From the NCBI GenBank assembly GCA_963791595.1, contig CAWBTF010000036.1, forward strand, positions 1 through 64,000: a DNA stretch of 64,000 bases. Direction: 5' to 3'. Under the pieces are notes generated by a model. The model ran no database searches and was not told where the DNA came from. It was given only the letters and a program-made list of their open reading frames with translations. Below are positions 15,867 through 24,616 of this stretch, piece after piece (position 1 is the first letter of the stretch; every line of letters begins with the position of its first letter). The position numbers and the translations under genes are program-made. Source of the DNA: JAEMQF01 sp963791595 (GTDB lineage: Bacteria; Pseudomonadota; Gammaproteobacteria; Burkholderiales; Burkholderiaceae_C).

Positions 15867-16913
15867 ACTTCTTCGCCGCCTTGAAGATGTCGCGCTCCGC
15901 TGCGCTCGGCAGGAAGTCGCCGTTCCACACCGCTTCGGGCTTGATGCGCTCCTTGGTGCCGAAGGCGTCGGACACCTGGCTGGCCATCAGCGTCAGGCGC
16001 GGGCCCAGGGCGTTGCCGAAGCCTTCGCTCTTCGCGTCGGGCGTCAGCACGGTCGCATCGAGTGCGAGCTTCAAGCGGCGCAGTTCCAGTTCTTCGTTGA
16101 TGATGCCGTCGCGTTCCTTCACGGTGGCGATGCTCGCCTTTCGGGTCGGCGATCACGTCTTTCACGCCTTTCGTGAAGGCGCGCAGAAAGCCTTTCACGG
16201 CTTCGGGGTTCTTCTTCAGAAACTCCTCGCCGACGATCACGACGTTGCCGTACAGCTTCACGCCAAACGCGGGGTAGGGCAGCACGACCACGTCTTCCGC
16301 CTTCACGCCGCGTGCCTCGAGGTTGAGCAGCGACGTGAACGAGAACCCGGTGATCGCGTCGATGTCGCCGCGCACCAGCATCGTTTCGCGCAGCGGCGGG
16401 TCCATCGCGGTCCAGCTCACGCCGGAAATGTTGTTCGCCTTCGCGAAGATCGGGAACGCCTTGCGGCCGGCGTCGAACACCGGTGCGCCCATCTTCTTGC
16501 CGTTCAGGTCGGCCGGGGTCTTGATGCCCGACTTCTTCAGCGCGAGCACCGCGGCGGGCGTGTTGTTGTAGACCATCATCACCGCCACCGGTTTGCTCGG
16601 TGCTGACGCATTGTTGGCGTGAAACTCCATCAGCGCCGCGAGATCCGCAAAGCCCATGTCGTAGGCGCCCGACGCAACACGCGTCACCGTGCCGCCCGAG
16701 CCGTTGCCGGCGTCGATGCTGACGTTCAGCTTCTCGGCCTTGAAGTAGCCCTTCGTCGCCGGGCACGAGGAACAGCGCTGCCGGGCCTTCGAAGCGCCAG
16801 TCGAGCTGGAACTTGATGGGGGTTTCTTGGGCCTGGACCTGGGTGAGGGCGAGCGGCAAGGTGCAGGCAAGGGTGGCGGCGAGCAGGGCGCGCCGGGCGA
16901 GGGACGTGGGCAT
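15865..16913 (-). pseudogene. ABC substrate-binding protein (ThiY/SsuA-like), two frameshifts as read
   Basis: The gene starts at 16913 (MPTSLARR, GGAG six bases upstream) with a signal peptide ending VQAQ and then IKFQLDWRFEGPAALFLVP. The frame changes near 16755, after which KGYFKAEKLNVSIDAGNGSGG to KDVIADPK is read. It changes again near 16138 to reach TVKERDGIINEEL...ERDIFKAAKK. Removing one base at each site gives a normal 348-residue NMT1/THI5-like receptor. Each site reads as a single inserted base, so error in the sequence is likely, but as given the gene is broken. It would deliver a base-like solute to the permease and ATPase downstream. Confidence 0.8.
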
Positions 16914-17065
16914 GAGGGGCTCCAAAGGGACAAGGACGAGGCAAAGGGTAAGCAAATTGTGGGCCGAGCGAGCCCGGCGCGGTACCCGTTGCAACCCTCG
17001 GGCGCGATGCGCGGCGGCGCCGTCTCCCGCTTCGTGACGCGCTCGACGCAAAGCTCGACAGGCGT

Positions 17066-18288
17066 CTATCCGAGCAGATCGAACAAGGCTCGCGCCACCA
17101 CTTTGGTCGCGCGCCGCAAGTCCTCGAGAACGATGTGTTCGTCGGCGCGCTTCGCGTTCGACTCGAGCACGGTGCGCGGCCCGGCGCCGTAAATCACCGC
17201 CGGGATGCCGCGTTCGCTGAACAGACGGGTGTCGGTGTACAGCGGCGAGCCGGTTTCGGGAATCGTTTCGCCGAACACCGCCGCGCCGTGGCGCTGCAAG
17301 GCCTGCACCAGCGGCCGGTTGCCCGGCAGCGGTTGAGCGGGTGCGCCATCAGCATGCGCCGGATGTCGACGCGGATGCCCGGAACCGTTGCCGCCGCTTC
17401 GGCGATCAGGCGGCGCATCTGCGCTTCCACCTGCTCGGGCGTTTCTTCGGGGATCATGCGCCGGTCGACCTTCAGCGTCACTTCGCCCGGCACGACGTTG
17501 GTGTTGGTTCCACCTTCGATCTGGCCGACGTTGATGTACGGGTGCTTGATTCCCGCGACCTTCGAACTCACCGACTTGTACAGCGCGTTTTGTTCGTACA
17601 GCGCGCTGAGGATCGCGTTGGCGCCTTGCAGCGCGTCGATTCCGCTCTCGGGAATCGCGGCATGCGCCATTTTTCCGTGCACCTTCACATCGAGCTGCAG
17701 GCAGCCGTTGTGCGCCGTCACCACCTGGTAGCTGAAGCCCGCGGCGATCAACAGGTCTGGCTTGATCGTGCCGTTGGCGAGCAGCCGCCCCGGGCCGAGC
17801 TCGCCGCCGAACTCTTCATCGTAGGTGAAGAGCAGTTCGACCGCGCCTCGCAACGGTGCGTTCAGGCTCTCCAACGCGCGCACTGCGAACGTGTAGGTCG
17901 AGAAGTCGCACTTGCTCACTGCCGCCGCGCGGCCGTAGAGCTTGCCGTCCGCCACTTCGCCGCCGTACGGGTCGTGCGTCCAGCCATCGCCGGGCGGAAC
18001 CACGTCGCCGTGGGCGTTGAGCATGATGACCGGGCCACCGGCCGCGTAGGGACGGCGCACGACCAGGTTGATGATCGACTGCAAACCGGCGGCCTTGGCT
18101 TCGGCCTCGGGGACCGCGTGCTGCTCGGCGTTGAAGCCGAATGCGCTGAGCAACTGCGCGGTGCGCCTCGCGTGCGGAGCGTTGTTGCCGGGCGGCGTGT
18201 CGCTGGGAGTCCGCACCAGTTCCTGCAGGAACCGCACCTGTTCGTCGAAGTGGGTGTCGATCCAGGCGTCGAGCGTGGCGTAGGTCAT
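17066..18288 (-). pseudogene. M20-family amidohydrolase/deacetylase in the allantoin operon, frameshifted
   Basis: From MTYATLDAWIDTHFDEQ at 18288 the frame shows ArgE/DapE-type M20 motifs: LNAHGDVVPPGDGW, GRAAAVSKCDFSTY, TYDEEFGGELGPG and the dimerisation domain. Near 17335 one base seems to be missing (HPL then LPGNRPLVQAL in the next frame), and the true C-terminus GERGIPAVIYGAGP to ALFDLLG lies at 17308-17066. Repair gives 407 residues. The ATG overlaps the stop of the UraD-AllC gene (ATGA). As last gene of the allantoin operon it is a candidate for the missing ureidoglycolate or carbamoyl-releasing step, but its subfamily is closer to ArgE than to AllC. Confidence 0.75.
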
Positions 18289-20096
18289 CGCAATTCCGCA
18301 GCGAGTTCCGCGGCAAGTTCGTCGAGCAGGTTCTGGAACGCGCGCACGCACAGGTCGGCGTCGTCGTTCGTGATCGACTCGAGCGGGTTGTGGCTGATTC
18401 CGGCGTTCAAGCCGCGCATGAACAGCATCGCCTGCGGCATCGCCTCGTGCATCTTCATCGCGTCGTGGCCGGCGCCGCTGGGCATTCGATAGATCGGCAA
18501 GCCGAGCGCTTCCACCGCGCGCTCCCAGCGCTGCTGCCAGGCGGGTGCGCTCGGCGCCGCCGCGGCGCGCATCGTTTCTTCGAGTTTGTGGTGCAGGCCA
18601 CGCCGCTCGCAGATGCGTTGCAACTCGGCGCGCACGTCGGCGGCGCAGGCGTCGCGCACTTCGTTCGTCGTCGCCCGGATGTCGAGGCTGAACTTGCAGC
18701 GCCCGGGGACGACGTTGATCGAGCCGTTCGGCACTTCGAGCATGCCGATGGTCGCCACCAGATTGGGCGCCGCGCTGCCGCGCTTTTCGGTGTACAGCGC
18801 CAACTCGGCGGCGGCGGTGGCGGCGTCGCGCCGGCGGTCCATCGGCGTCGTGCCGGCGTGGCTCGCCATGCCGATGATTTCGCCGACGTAGCGCACGCTG
18901 CCGTTGATCGACGTGACGATGCCCAGCGGCAGGTCGACTTCATTGAGCACCGGGCCCTGCTCGATGTGCGTCTCGACGAAGCCGAGGTACTTGGCGGGGT
19001 CGCGCCGCAACCTGGGGATGTCGTCAATGCACAGGCCCGCGTGTTGCATCGCTTCGCGCATCGACACGCCGTCGGCGTCTTTCTGCTCCAGCCAGGCCAT
19101 GTCGAAGTGGCCGGTGAGCGCGCCCGAACCGAGGAACGCCGCCTTGTAGCGCTGGCCCTCTTCTTCGGCGAAACCGATCAGCTCCAGGCCGAACGGCAAG
19201 CGCCGGCCGGCACGGTGCAATTCACGCACGCACGCCATCGGCACGAAGATGCCCAGGCGCCCGTCGTACTTGCCGCCGTTGCGCACCGTGTCGTAGTGGC
19301 TGCCGGTGAGCAGGCGCTTGGTTGCATGGCCAGCGCCGCGCTCGCTGTTGTGGTCACTGCCGTGGTAGACGCCGACGACGTTGCCGACGGCGTCGATCTC
19401 GACTTCGTCGAAGCCGCAATCGGCGCGCATCCAATGCGCGAGCCGCTGCGCGCACGCGCGGTGCGCGTCGGTCAGGTAGGTCACGGTCAGCTCGCCGCGC
19501 TCCTTGTAGCCCGGGTCGCTGTTCGTCGACAGGCGTTCGGCCCAGTCCCACACCAGGTTGCCGAGCTCGGGCACGTTGCCGAACTTGTCGTTCAAGCGGA
19601 TCTCGGCGATGCGGTGGATGTTGCGCAGGCTTTCCGCGAGTTCGAAGTCGGGGTGGTTGTCCAGGCGCCGCTCGAACGTTGCGACGATCTCGGCCTTGTC
19701 CAGCCCCAGACCGCGCGGCCCACGCACGGCGAGGATGAAGGGAAACCCGAACTTGGCGTGGTAGCGCGCGTTCAGGTCCTGGATCTTCGCCAACTCGGCC
19801 GGCGTGCAATCGGTCAAGCCCGCCTTGCCTTGTTCGTTCGTCGATTCCGCGGTGAGGCTCTTGCTGACCATCGCCTTGCCGGCGAGTTCAGGGTGGGCGC
19901 GGATCAGCTTCAGTTGCGCGTCTCGGCCCGCTTCGCGCAGCGCGAGCACGAAGGCGTGCTTCAGCGCCGCGAGGCTCTTGAACGGCCGGTGTTGCCAGGC
20001 GCGTTCGGCCATCCACGGCGAATGTTCGTAGGTGCCGTCCAGCAGCGCGGTGAATTCCGGCTGCGGCGCGGCGTTGAGTTGGGCGAGTGAGAGCAT
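18285..20096 (-). CDS. OHCU decarboxylase - allantoate amidohydrolase fusion (UraD-AllC)
   Basis: A 603-residue bifunctional enzyme. Residues 1-170 are OHCU decarboxylase: His68 in IRAHPELAGKA and Glu84 in LTAESTNEQ are the catalytic pair, turning OHCU into S-allantoin. From about residue 190 an M20 hydantoinase/carbamoylase domain follows, with GSHYDTVRNGGKYDGRLG, GFAEEEGQRY and VETHIEQGPVLNE, which hydrolyses allantoate to ureidoglycine, CO2 and ammonia. PuuE, which makes allantoate from allantoin, is encoded two bases upstream, so steps before and after PuuE sit in one polypeptide. The stop overlaps the ATG of the M20 gene. Confidence 0.9.
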   Translation of the reverse strand: MLSLAQLNAAPQPEFTALLDGTYEHSPWMAERAWQHRPFKSLAALKHAFVLALREAGRDAQLKLIRAHPELAGKAMVSKSLTAESTNEQGKAGLTDCTPAELAKIQDLNARYHAKFGFPFILAVRGPRGLGLDKAEIVATFERRLDNHPDFELAESLRNIHRIAEIRLNDKFGNVPELGNLVWDWAERLSTNSDPGYKERGELTVTYLTDAHRACAQRLAHWMRADCGFDEVEIDAVGNVVGVYHGSDHNSERGAGHATKRLLTGSHYDTVRNGGKYDGRLGIFVPMACVRELHRAGRRLPFGLELIGFAEEEGQRYKAAFLGSGALTGHFDMAWLEQKDADGVSMREAMQHAGLCIDDIPRLRRDPAKYLGFVETHIEQGPVLNEVDLPLGIVTSINGSVRYVGEIIGMASHAGTTPMDRRRDAATAAAELALYTEKRGSAAPNLVATIGMLEVPNGSINVVPGRCKFSLDIRATTNEVRDACAADVRAELQRICERRGLHHKLEETMRAAAAPSAPAWQQRWERAVEALGLPIYRMPSGAGHDAMKMHEAMPQAMLFMRGLNAGISHNPLESITNDDADLCVRAFQNLLDELAAELAAELR

Positions 20097-20098
20097 CG

Positions 20099-21073
20099 TC
20101 ACTTCCAGACATGCGCCGTGGCGGCGTCGAACGGGTGCGTGGCGCGCCAATGGCGCGCGATGTCGATGCGCCGGCAGACCCAGACCCGATCAACCGCGCC
20201 GATGTGGTCGAGGAAGCGCTGCAGCGCGACGATGCGCCCCGGCTTGCCGAGCAGCCGGCAGTGCATGCCCACGCTCATCATCTTCGGCGCCTCATCGCCT
20301 TCGGCGTAGAGCGCGTCGAAGCTGTCGCGCAGATAGCTGAAGAAGTGGTCCGCGGTGTTGAAACCCTGCGGCGATGCGAAGCGCATGTCGTTCGCGTCGA
20401 GCGTGTAGGGCACGACGAGGTGCGGAACGAGTTGGCCGTCAGACTTCGCGACCTGCAGCCAGAACGGCAGGTCGTCGCCGTAGTAATCGCTGTCGTATTC
20501 ATACCCGCCATGCTCGGCGACGAGGCGGCGCGTGTTCGGGCTGTCGCGGCCGGTGTACCAGCCGAGCGGCCATTCACCCTGGGTCATCTCCTTCAGTAGC
20601 GCGGTCGCCTGCGCCATGTGCTCGCGCTCCAGCGCTTCGGGCAGGTGCTGGTAGTGGATCCAGCGCAGGCCGTGGTTCGCGATTTCGCAGCCATGTTCCA
20701 GGAACGCGGCGAGCACTTCGGGGCAGCGCTGCAACGCCATGCCGACGCCGAACACAGTGAGCGGCAGGCGGCGCGACTCGAATTCTTTGAGGACGCGCCA
20801 CACGCCCGCGCGCGAACCGTACTCGTACATCGACTCCATCGACAGGTGGCGCGCTTCGAACGCCTGGGCGCCGACGATTTCCGAAAGGAACGTTTCCGAC
20901 GCCTTGTCGCCGTGCAGCACGCTGTTCTCTGCGCCCTCCTCGAAGTTGAGGACGAACTGCACCGCGATCTTCGCGCGGCCGGGCCACTGCGCGTGCGGCG
21001 GGTTGCGGCCGTGGCCTTTCAGGTCGCGCGGGTAGCTGGGTGTCGGTGTCATGACGTTGCGAGGATGGGACAT
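20099..21073 (-). CDS. puuE: Allantoinase, polysaccharide-deacetylase type (PuuE)
   Basis: A 324-residue member of the NodB-like family that opens allantoin to allantoate without the classical amidohydrolase metal site. Diagnostic PuuE strings are YPRDLKGHGRNPPHAQWPG, VQFVLNFEEGAENSVLHGD and CEIANHGLRWIHYQ, with GWYTGRDSPNTRRLV and a late MSVGMHCRLLGKPGR. The ATG at 21073 directly follows the GntR stop; an ATG at 21052 gives the more usual N-terminus. It is the second gene of a GntR-puuE-uraD/allC-M20 operon. Confidence 0.92.
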   Translation of the reverse strand: MSHPRNVMTPTPSYPRDLKGHGRNPPHAQWPGRAKIAVQFVLNFEEGAENSVLHGDKASETFLSEIVGAQAFEARHLSMESMYEYGSRAGVWRVLKEFESRRLPLTVFGVGMALQRCPEVLAAFLEHGCEIANHGLRWIHYQHLPEALEREHMAQATALLKEMTQGEWPLGWYTGRDSPNTRRLVAEHGGYEYDSDYYGDDLPFWLQVAKSDGQLVPHLVVPYTLDANDMRFASPQGFNTADHFFSYLRDSFDALYAEGDEAPKMMSVGMHCRLLGKPGRIVALQRFLDHIGAVDRVWVCRRIDIARHWRATHPFDAATAHVWK

Positions 21074-21823
21074 TCAGTTCGGCTGCAGCACCGACTGCAA
21101 ATCGGGTCCGCGAGGGTTGAGCCGCAAATTGTTCTCCACATGAAGCAGGTGCTGCTCCATCAGGCGCACCGCGGCGCGCGAATCGCGGCGCTCGAGCGCG
21201 TCGACCAGGGCCACGTGTTCCTCTTGCGAATGTTCGGCCGAGTGCGAAGACTGGTACATCAGCGCGATCAACGAGCTGCGCGACAGCAGGTCGGCCAACA
21301 TGTGCGCCAGTACGTCGTTGCCCGCCATTCGCGCGAGCACGGCGTGGAAGTCGGCGAGCAGACGGGTGCGGCCGGGGACGTCGGTGCGGCGCACCGCGTC
21401 GAACTCGGCCTTGAGATGGTGGCGAAGCTCGGCGATCTGGGCGTCGGTGATGCTTGCGCACAGCCGCTTCACGAGCGACGTTTCGAGCATGCGCCGCACC
21501 TCGAATACCTGGCGCGCCTCAATGACGCCGGGTTGCGCGACGAACGCGCCGCGCGCCGGCTCGAGCGTCACCAGGTGGTCGCGGCTCAACTGGTTCAGCG
21601 CCTGGCGCACGAGGGTGCGCGAGACCTTGAAGATATCGGCCAGGCCCTGTTCGGCGAGTTTGGTACCGGGCATCAGGCGCCGCTCGACGATCGCCTCGGT
21701 GATCGAATCGACGATGCGCTGCGTCGCGCCGCCCGCCGGTGCCTGCGCGGCCGAGCGGCGTGCGCGCACGGCCGGCGCGGATTGCGGCGTGATCACCTGC
21801 AGGTTGGCGCGGCTGCGGGGCAT
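21074..21823 (-). CDS. GntR/FCD-family transcriptional regulator of the purine operon
   Basis: A 249-residue regulator: winged helix with IVDSITEAIVERRLMPGTKLAEQGLADIF and VSRTLVRQALNQLSRDHLV at about residues 35-95, then an all-helical FCD ligand domain with RMLETSLVKRL, FHAVLARMAGN and EEHVALVDALERRD. The start at 21823 has GGAG upstream. It heads the minus-strand allantoin operon and is divergent from uraH. A perfect GTGTATACAC palindrome between them is its likely operator. The effector is probably a purine breakdown product such as allantoin or urate (inference). Confidence 0.85.
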   Translation of the reverse strand: MPRSRANLQVITPQSAPAVRARRSAAQAPAGGATQRIVDSITEAIVERRLMPGTKLAEQGLADIFKVSRTLVRQALNQLSRDHLVTLEPARGAFVAQPGVIEARQVFEVRRMLETSLVKRLCASITDAQIAELRHHLKAEFDAVRRTDVPGRTRLLADFHAVLARMAGNDVLAHMLADLLSRSSLIALMYQSSHSAEHSQEEHVALVDALERRDSRAAVRLMEQHLLHVENNLRLNPRGPDLQSVLQPN

Positions 21824-21860
21824 GACTTCGGGTTCTCCAGGACTTGATTTGTATGCGAGA

Positions 21861-21870
21861 GTGTATACAC
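21861..21870. promoter_or_regulatory. Palindromic operator GTGTATACAC for the GntR regulator
   Basis: A perfect 10-bp palindrome in the 143-bp gap between the divergent GntR and uraH starts. GntR/FCD proteins often bind TGTATACA-type sites. It lies 38 bases upstream of the regulator's ATG and 97 bases upstream of uraH, so it could control both directions. Confidence 0.6.
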
Positions 21871-21966
21871 TTTGCCGAGCGCTGCAAACCGCGCCGACCC
21901 GCGCCACGCGGACCGGCATCCGATCAACCGGAACCGCCCGCCTGCCGGGCCGAGAGCGAGACCCGC

Positions 21967-22320
21967 ATGGGACAACTCACGACACATGTGCTCGACACGG
22001 CGCATGGCTGCCCCGCGGCAGGCATGCGCATGACGCTGTTGCGTCTGGACGGAACGAATGTGCAAACGCTGGCCCAGCTCGACTTGAACGCCGACGGCCG
22101 CGCTGCCGCGCCGCTGCTCGAGGGCAAGGCGCTGCAACGGGGCCGCTACCGGCTGGTGTTCGCGGTGGCGGCGTATTTCCGCGGGCGCGGCGTGAACCTG
22201 CCCGATCCGCCGTTTGTCGACGAAGTGCAGCTCGACTTCGGCATCGCCGATCCGGCGTCGCACTACCACGTGCCCTTGCTCGTCAGCCCGTGGAGCTACA
22301 GCACGTACCGCGGGTCCTGA
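21967..22320 (+). CDS. uraH: 5-hydroxyisourate hydrolase (UraH)
   Basis: A 117-residue transthyretin-like protein that hydrolyses 5-hydroxyisourate to OHCU. The family signature is complete: LTTHVLDTAHGCPA at the N-terminus with the catalytic His, a RYRLVFAVAAYF strand, FVDEVQLDFGI and SHYHVPLLVSPWSYSTYRGS with the invariant terminal YRGS. It is cytoplasmic and usually tetrameric. It opens the plus-strand series uraH, TctC receptor, puuD, permease and is divergent from the GntR-led operon that holds UraD and PuuE. Confidence 0.95.
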   Translation: MGQLTTHVLDTAHGCPAAGMRMTLLRLDGTNVQTLAQLDLNADGRAAAPLLEGKALQRGRYRLVFAVAAYFRGRGVNLPDPPFVDEVQLDFGIADPASHYHVPLLVSPWSYSTYRGS

Positions 22321-22370
22321 GCGGGGCTGTCGGCGAATCAAGGCACGTGCACACAAAGAAGGAGAAGTCC

Positions 22371-23351
22371 ATGTTTGATCGGCAGGTGGGTCGCGCGTTC
22401 GCGCTGGCGAGGCTGGTCGCGGTTGCGCTGGTGGGCGCAGTCGTCTGCGGGCTCGCGCAAGCCGCGTATCCGGAGAAACCGGTGCGCATCGTCGTCACGT
22501 TCGCTGCGGGCGGCGCGAGCGACATCGTCGCGCGAACGATTTCGGAGCCGCTGGCCAAGCTGATCGGCCAGCCGGTGATCGTCGACAACAAACCCGGCGC
22601 CGGCGGCACGCTCGGTGGGCTTGACGTGGTGCGCGCGCCTGCCGACGGCTACACGCTGATGCTGTCGAACTCGACACCGCTGTCGATCGGCCCGTTCACC
22701 GTGCCGAAGCAGCCTTACGACCCAGCCAGGCAGTTCACCCATGTGGCGATGCTCGGCGTCGCTCCGGTGCTGCTGATGGCGAACCCGAAAACCGGTGTCG
22801 CGACGCTGAAGGACTTGCCCAAGGCCGCGGCTGCGCCGGGCTACAGCTTCGGCAGCGGCGGACCGGGGTCGATCGGCCACATCGTCGGCGAGATGACGAA
22901 GAGCGCGATGAAGGTGCAGATGACGCACATTCCTTACCGCGGCGGAGCGCCGATGACGACCGACCTGATCGCCGGGACGATTCCACTGGGAGTCGACGTG
23001 ATCACTGCTTTTGTCCCCATGGTCAAGGCCGGGCAGATCCGGGCGCTCGCGGTGACGACGCGGCAACGCTCGCCGCTGCTGCCCGACGTGCCCACGACCA
23101 CCGAGCTGGGCTACCCGACGCTGATCGCCGAGAACTACTTCGGTGTCTCCGCTCCGGCGGGCCTGCCCAAGGACGTGACTGACAAGCTCGCCCAGGCGCT
23201 CGCGCAGATCGTTGCCGATCCCGCGATCGTGAAGCGCTTCGAGGAACTCGGCATCACCACCGTGAAGATGAGCGCGACCGAGTTCGCCGAGCTGGTGAGC
23301 AGGCAGGCGGCGGACTGGTCGCCGCTCATCAAGACGATGGACTTGAAGTAG
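22371..23351 (+). CDS. Bug/TctC-type periplasmic solute receptor
   Basis: A 326-residue tripartite-tricarboxylate-transporter binding protein with a signal peptide ending CGLAQAA. Typical motifs are YPEKPVRIVVTFAAGGASDIVAR, PVIVDNKPGAGGTLGG, the HIPYRGGAP loop and LPDVPTTTELGYP. AAGGAGA stands before the ATG. No TctA or TctB membrane genes are nearby, as is common for the many orphan Bug proteins of Burkholderiales. Its place between uraH and puuD suggests that it binds urate, allantoin or a related anion, or works as a sensor of it (inference). Confidence 0.85.
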   Translation: MFDRQVGRAFALARLVAVALVGAVVCGLAQAAYPEKPVRIVVTFAAGGASDIVARTISEPLAKLIGQPVIVDNKPGAGGTLGGLDVVRAPADGYTLMLSNSTPLSIGPFTVPKQPYDPARQFTHVAMLGVAPVLLMANPKTGVATLKDLPKAAAAPGYSFGSGGPGSIGHIVGEMTKSAMKVQMTHIPYRGGAPMTTDLIAGTIPLGVDVITAFVPMVKAGQIRALAVTTRQRSPLLPDVPTTTELGYPTLIAENYFGVSAPAGLPKDVTDKLAQALAQIVADPAIVKRFEELGITTVKMSATEFAELVSRQAADWSPLIKTMDLK

Positions 23352-23382
23352 CCCGACTCGGCGACTCGACTGCTCACGCGCC

Positions 23383-24578
23383 ATGGAAAGCTACTTGATC
23401 GACTGGGCCAATCTGCTGCTGCGCTGGGCGCATGTGATCACGGGAATCGCGTGGATCGGCGCGTCGTTCCACTTCGTTCTGCTCGACGACAGCCTGTACA
23501 AGCCGGTCGACCCCGGCCTGCTCGACAAGGGCGTCGGCGGTGAAGCCTGGGCGGTGCATGGCGGCGGCTTCTACCACCACAACAAGTACCTGGTCGCGCC
23601 GAAGAATCTGCCCGACAAACTGCACTGGTCGTACTGGGAGAGCTACTCCACGTGGCTCACCGGGTTTGCGCTGCTGACGGTGCTGTATTTCTTCAACGCG
23701 TCGTCGTTCCTCGTCGACAAGAACGTGCTTCGATTGGTCGCCCGGCGCGGCGATCGGCGGTGCGCTCGCCTACCTGGTACTCGGCTGGATCGTCTACGAC
23801 CTGATCTGTCGCGTGTTCGGCAAGGATGAAAAAGGCGACGTCGGCGGCGACACCAAGGTGGCTGTGCTCGTGTTCCTCTACACCTGCATCGCCACCTGGG
23901 TTGCGTGCCAATTGTTCTCAGGGCGTGCTGCGTTTTTGCTGACGGGGGCGATGCTCGCCACCGTGATGAGCGCGAACGTGCTGATGGTGATCATTCCCGG
24001 GCAGCGCAAGGTGATCGCGATCGATGCGCGCAGGGACGCCGGTCGACGCCAACCACGGCCGGCGCGGCAAGCAGCGCAGCGTGCACAACACCTACTTCAC
24101 GCTGCCGGTGCTGGTGGCGATGCTCACCAACCACTACGGCATGCTCTACCAGCACCGGCTGAACTGGCTCGTGCTCGTGCTGTTGATGCTCGCCGGCGCG
24201 CTGATCCGCCTGTTCTTCGTGCTGCGCCACAAGGGGCCGAACCGCTGGGAGTATGTGGCCGCCGGGGTGGCGCTGATCGGCGTCGTGGCGTGGCTGGTCG
24301 CGCCCAAGTTCGAGCCGGCCGCGGCGGCGCCGGCCAAGGTGGGCTTTGCCCAGGTGCAGCCGATCATCGAGCAGCGCTGCGTGCTGTGTCACAGTGCCGC
24401 GGTGATCAACAAGAATGTGCAGCTGCACACGCCTGAGTTGGTCAAGAAGAACAGCCAGGGGATCTATCAGCAAACGGTGCTGCAAAAGACGATGCCGCTG
24501 GGCAACGCGACACAGATGCAGGACGGCGAGCGCGAGCTGTTCAAGCGTTGGTACGAAGCTGGCGCACCGGTGCAGTGA
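23383..24578 (+). pseudogene. puuD: Membrane urate oxidase with cytochrome c domain (PuuD), two frameshifts as read
   Basis: The gene encodes an integral-membrane urate hydroxylase with a C-terminal haem c domain. Frame one gives MESYLIDWANLLLRWAHVITG, IAWIGASFHF and YWESYSTWLTGFALL; the frame changes near 23735, then GDTKVAVLVFLYTCIATWVACQLFSG is read; it changes again near 24023 to KQRSVHNTYFTLPVLVAMLTNHYGMLY and the haem motif CVLCH. Removing a T and a G gives 397 residues, the family's normal length. Both look like single-base insertions, so the real gene may be intact. The product would convert urate to 5-hydroxyisourate and pass electrons to the respiratory chain instead of to H2O2. Confidence 0.88.
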
Positions 24579-24616
24579 CGGGGCGCACTTTCCTGCGATC
24601 CAAAGAGGAGACAACG

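Noticed and set aside
23383..24578. Programmed ribosomal frameshifting as cause of the puuD breaks
   Set aside because: No slippery heptamer is seen at either site, the breaks need one base removed each, and six other genes show similar breaks without common motifs.
24579..24616. Purine riboswitch ahead of the xanthine/urate permease
   Set aside because: The gap is only 38 bases and shows no conserved aptamer-like pairing.
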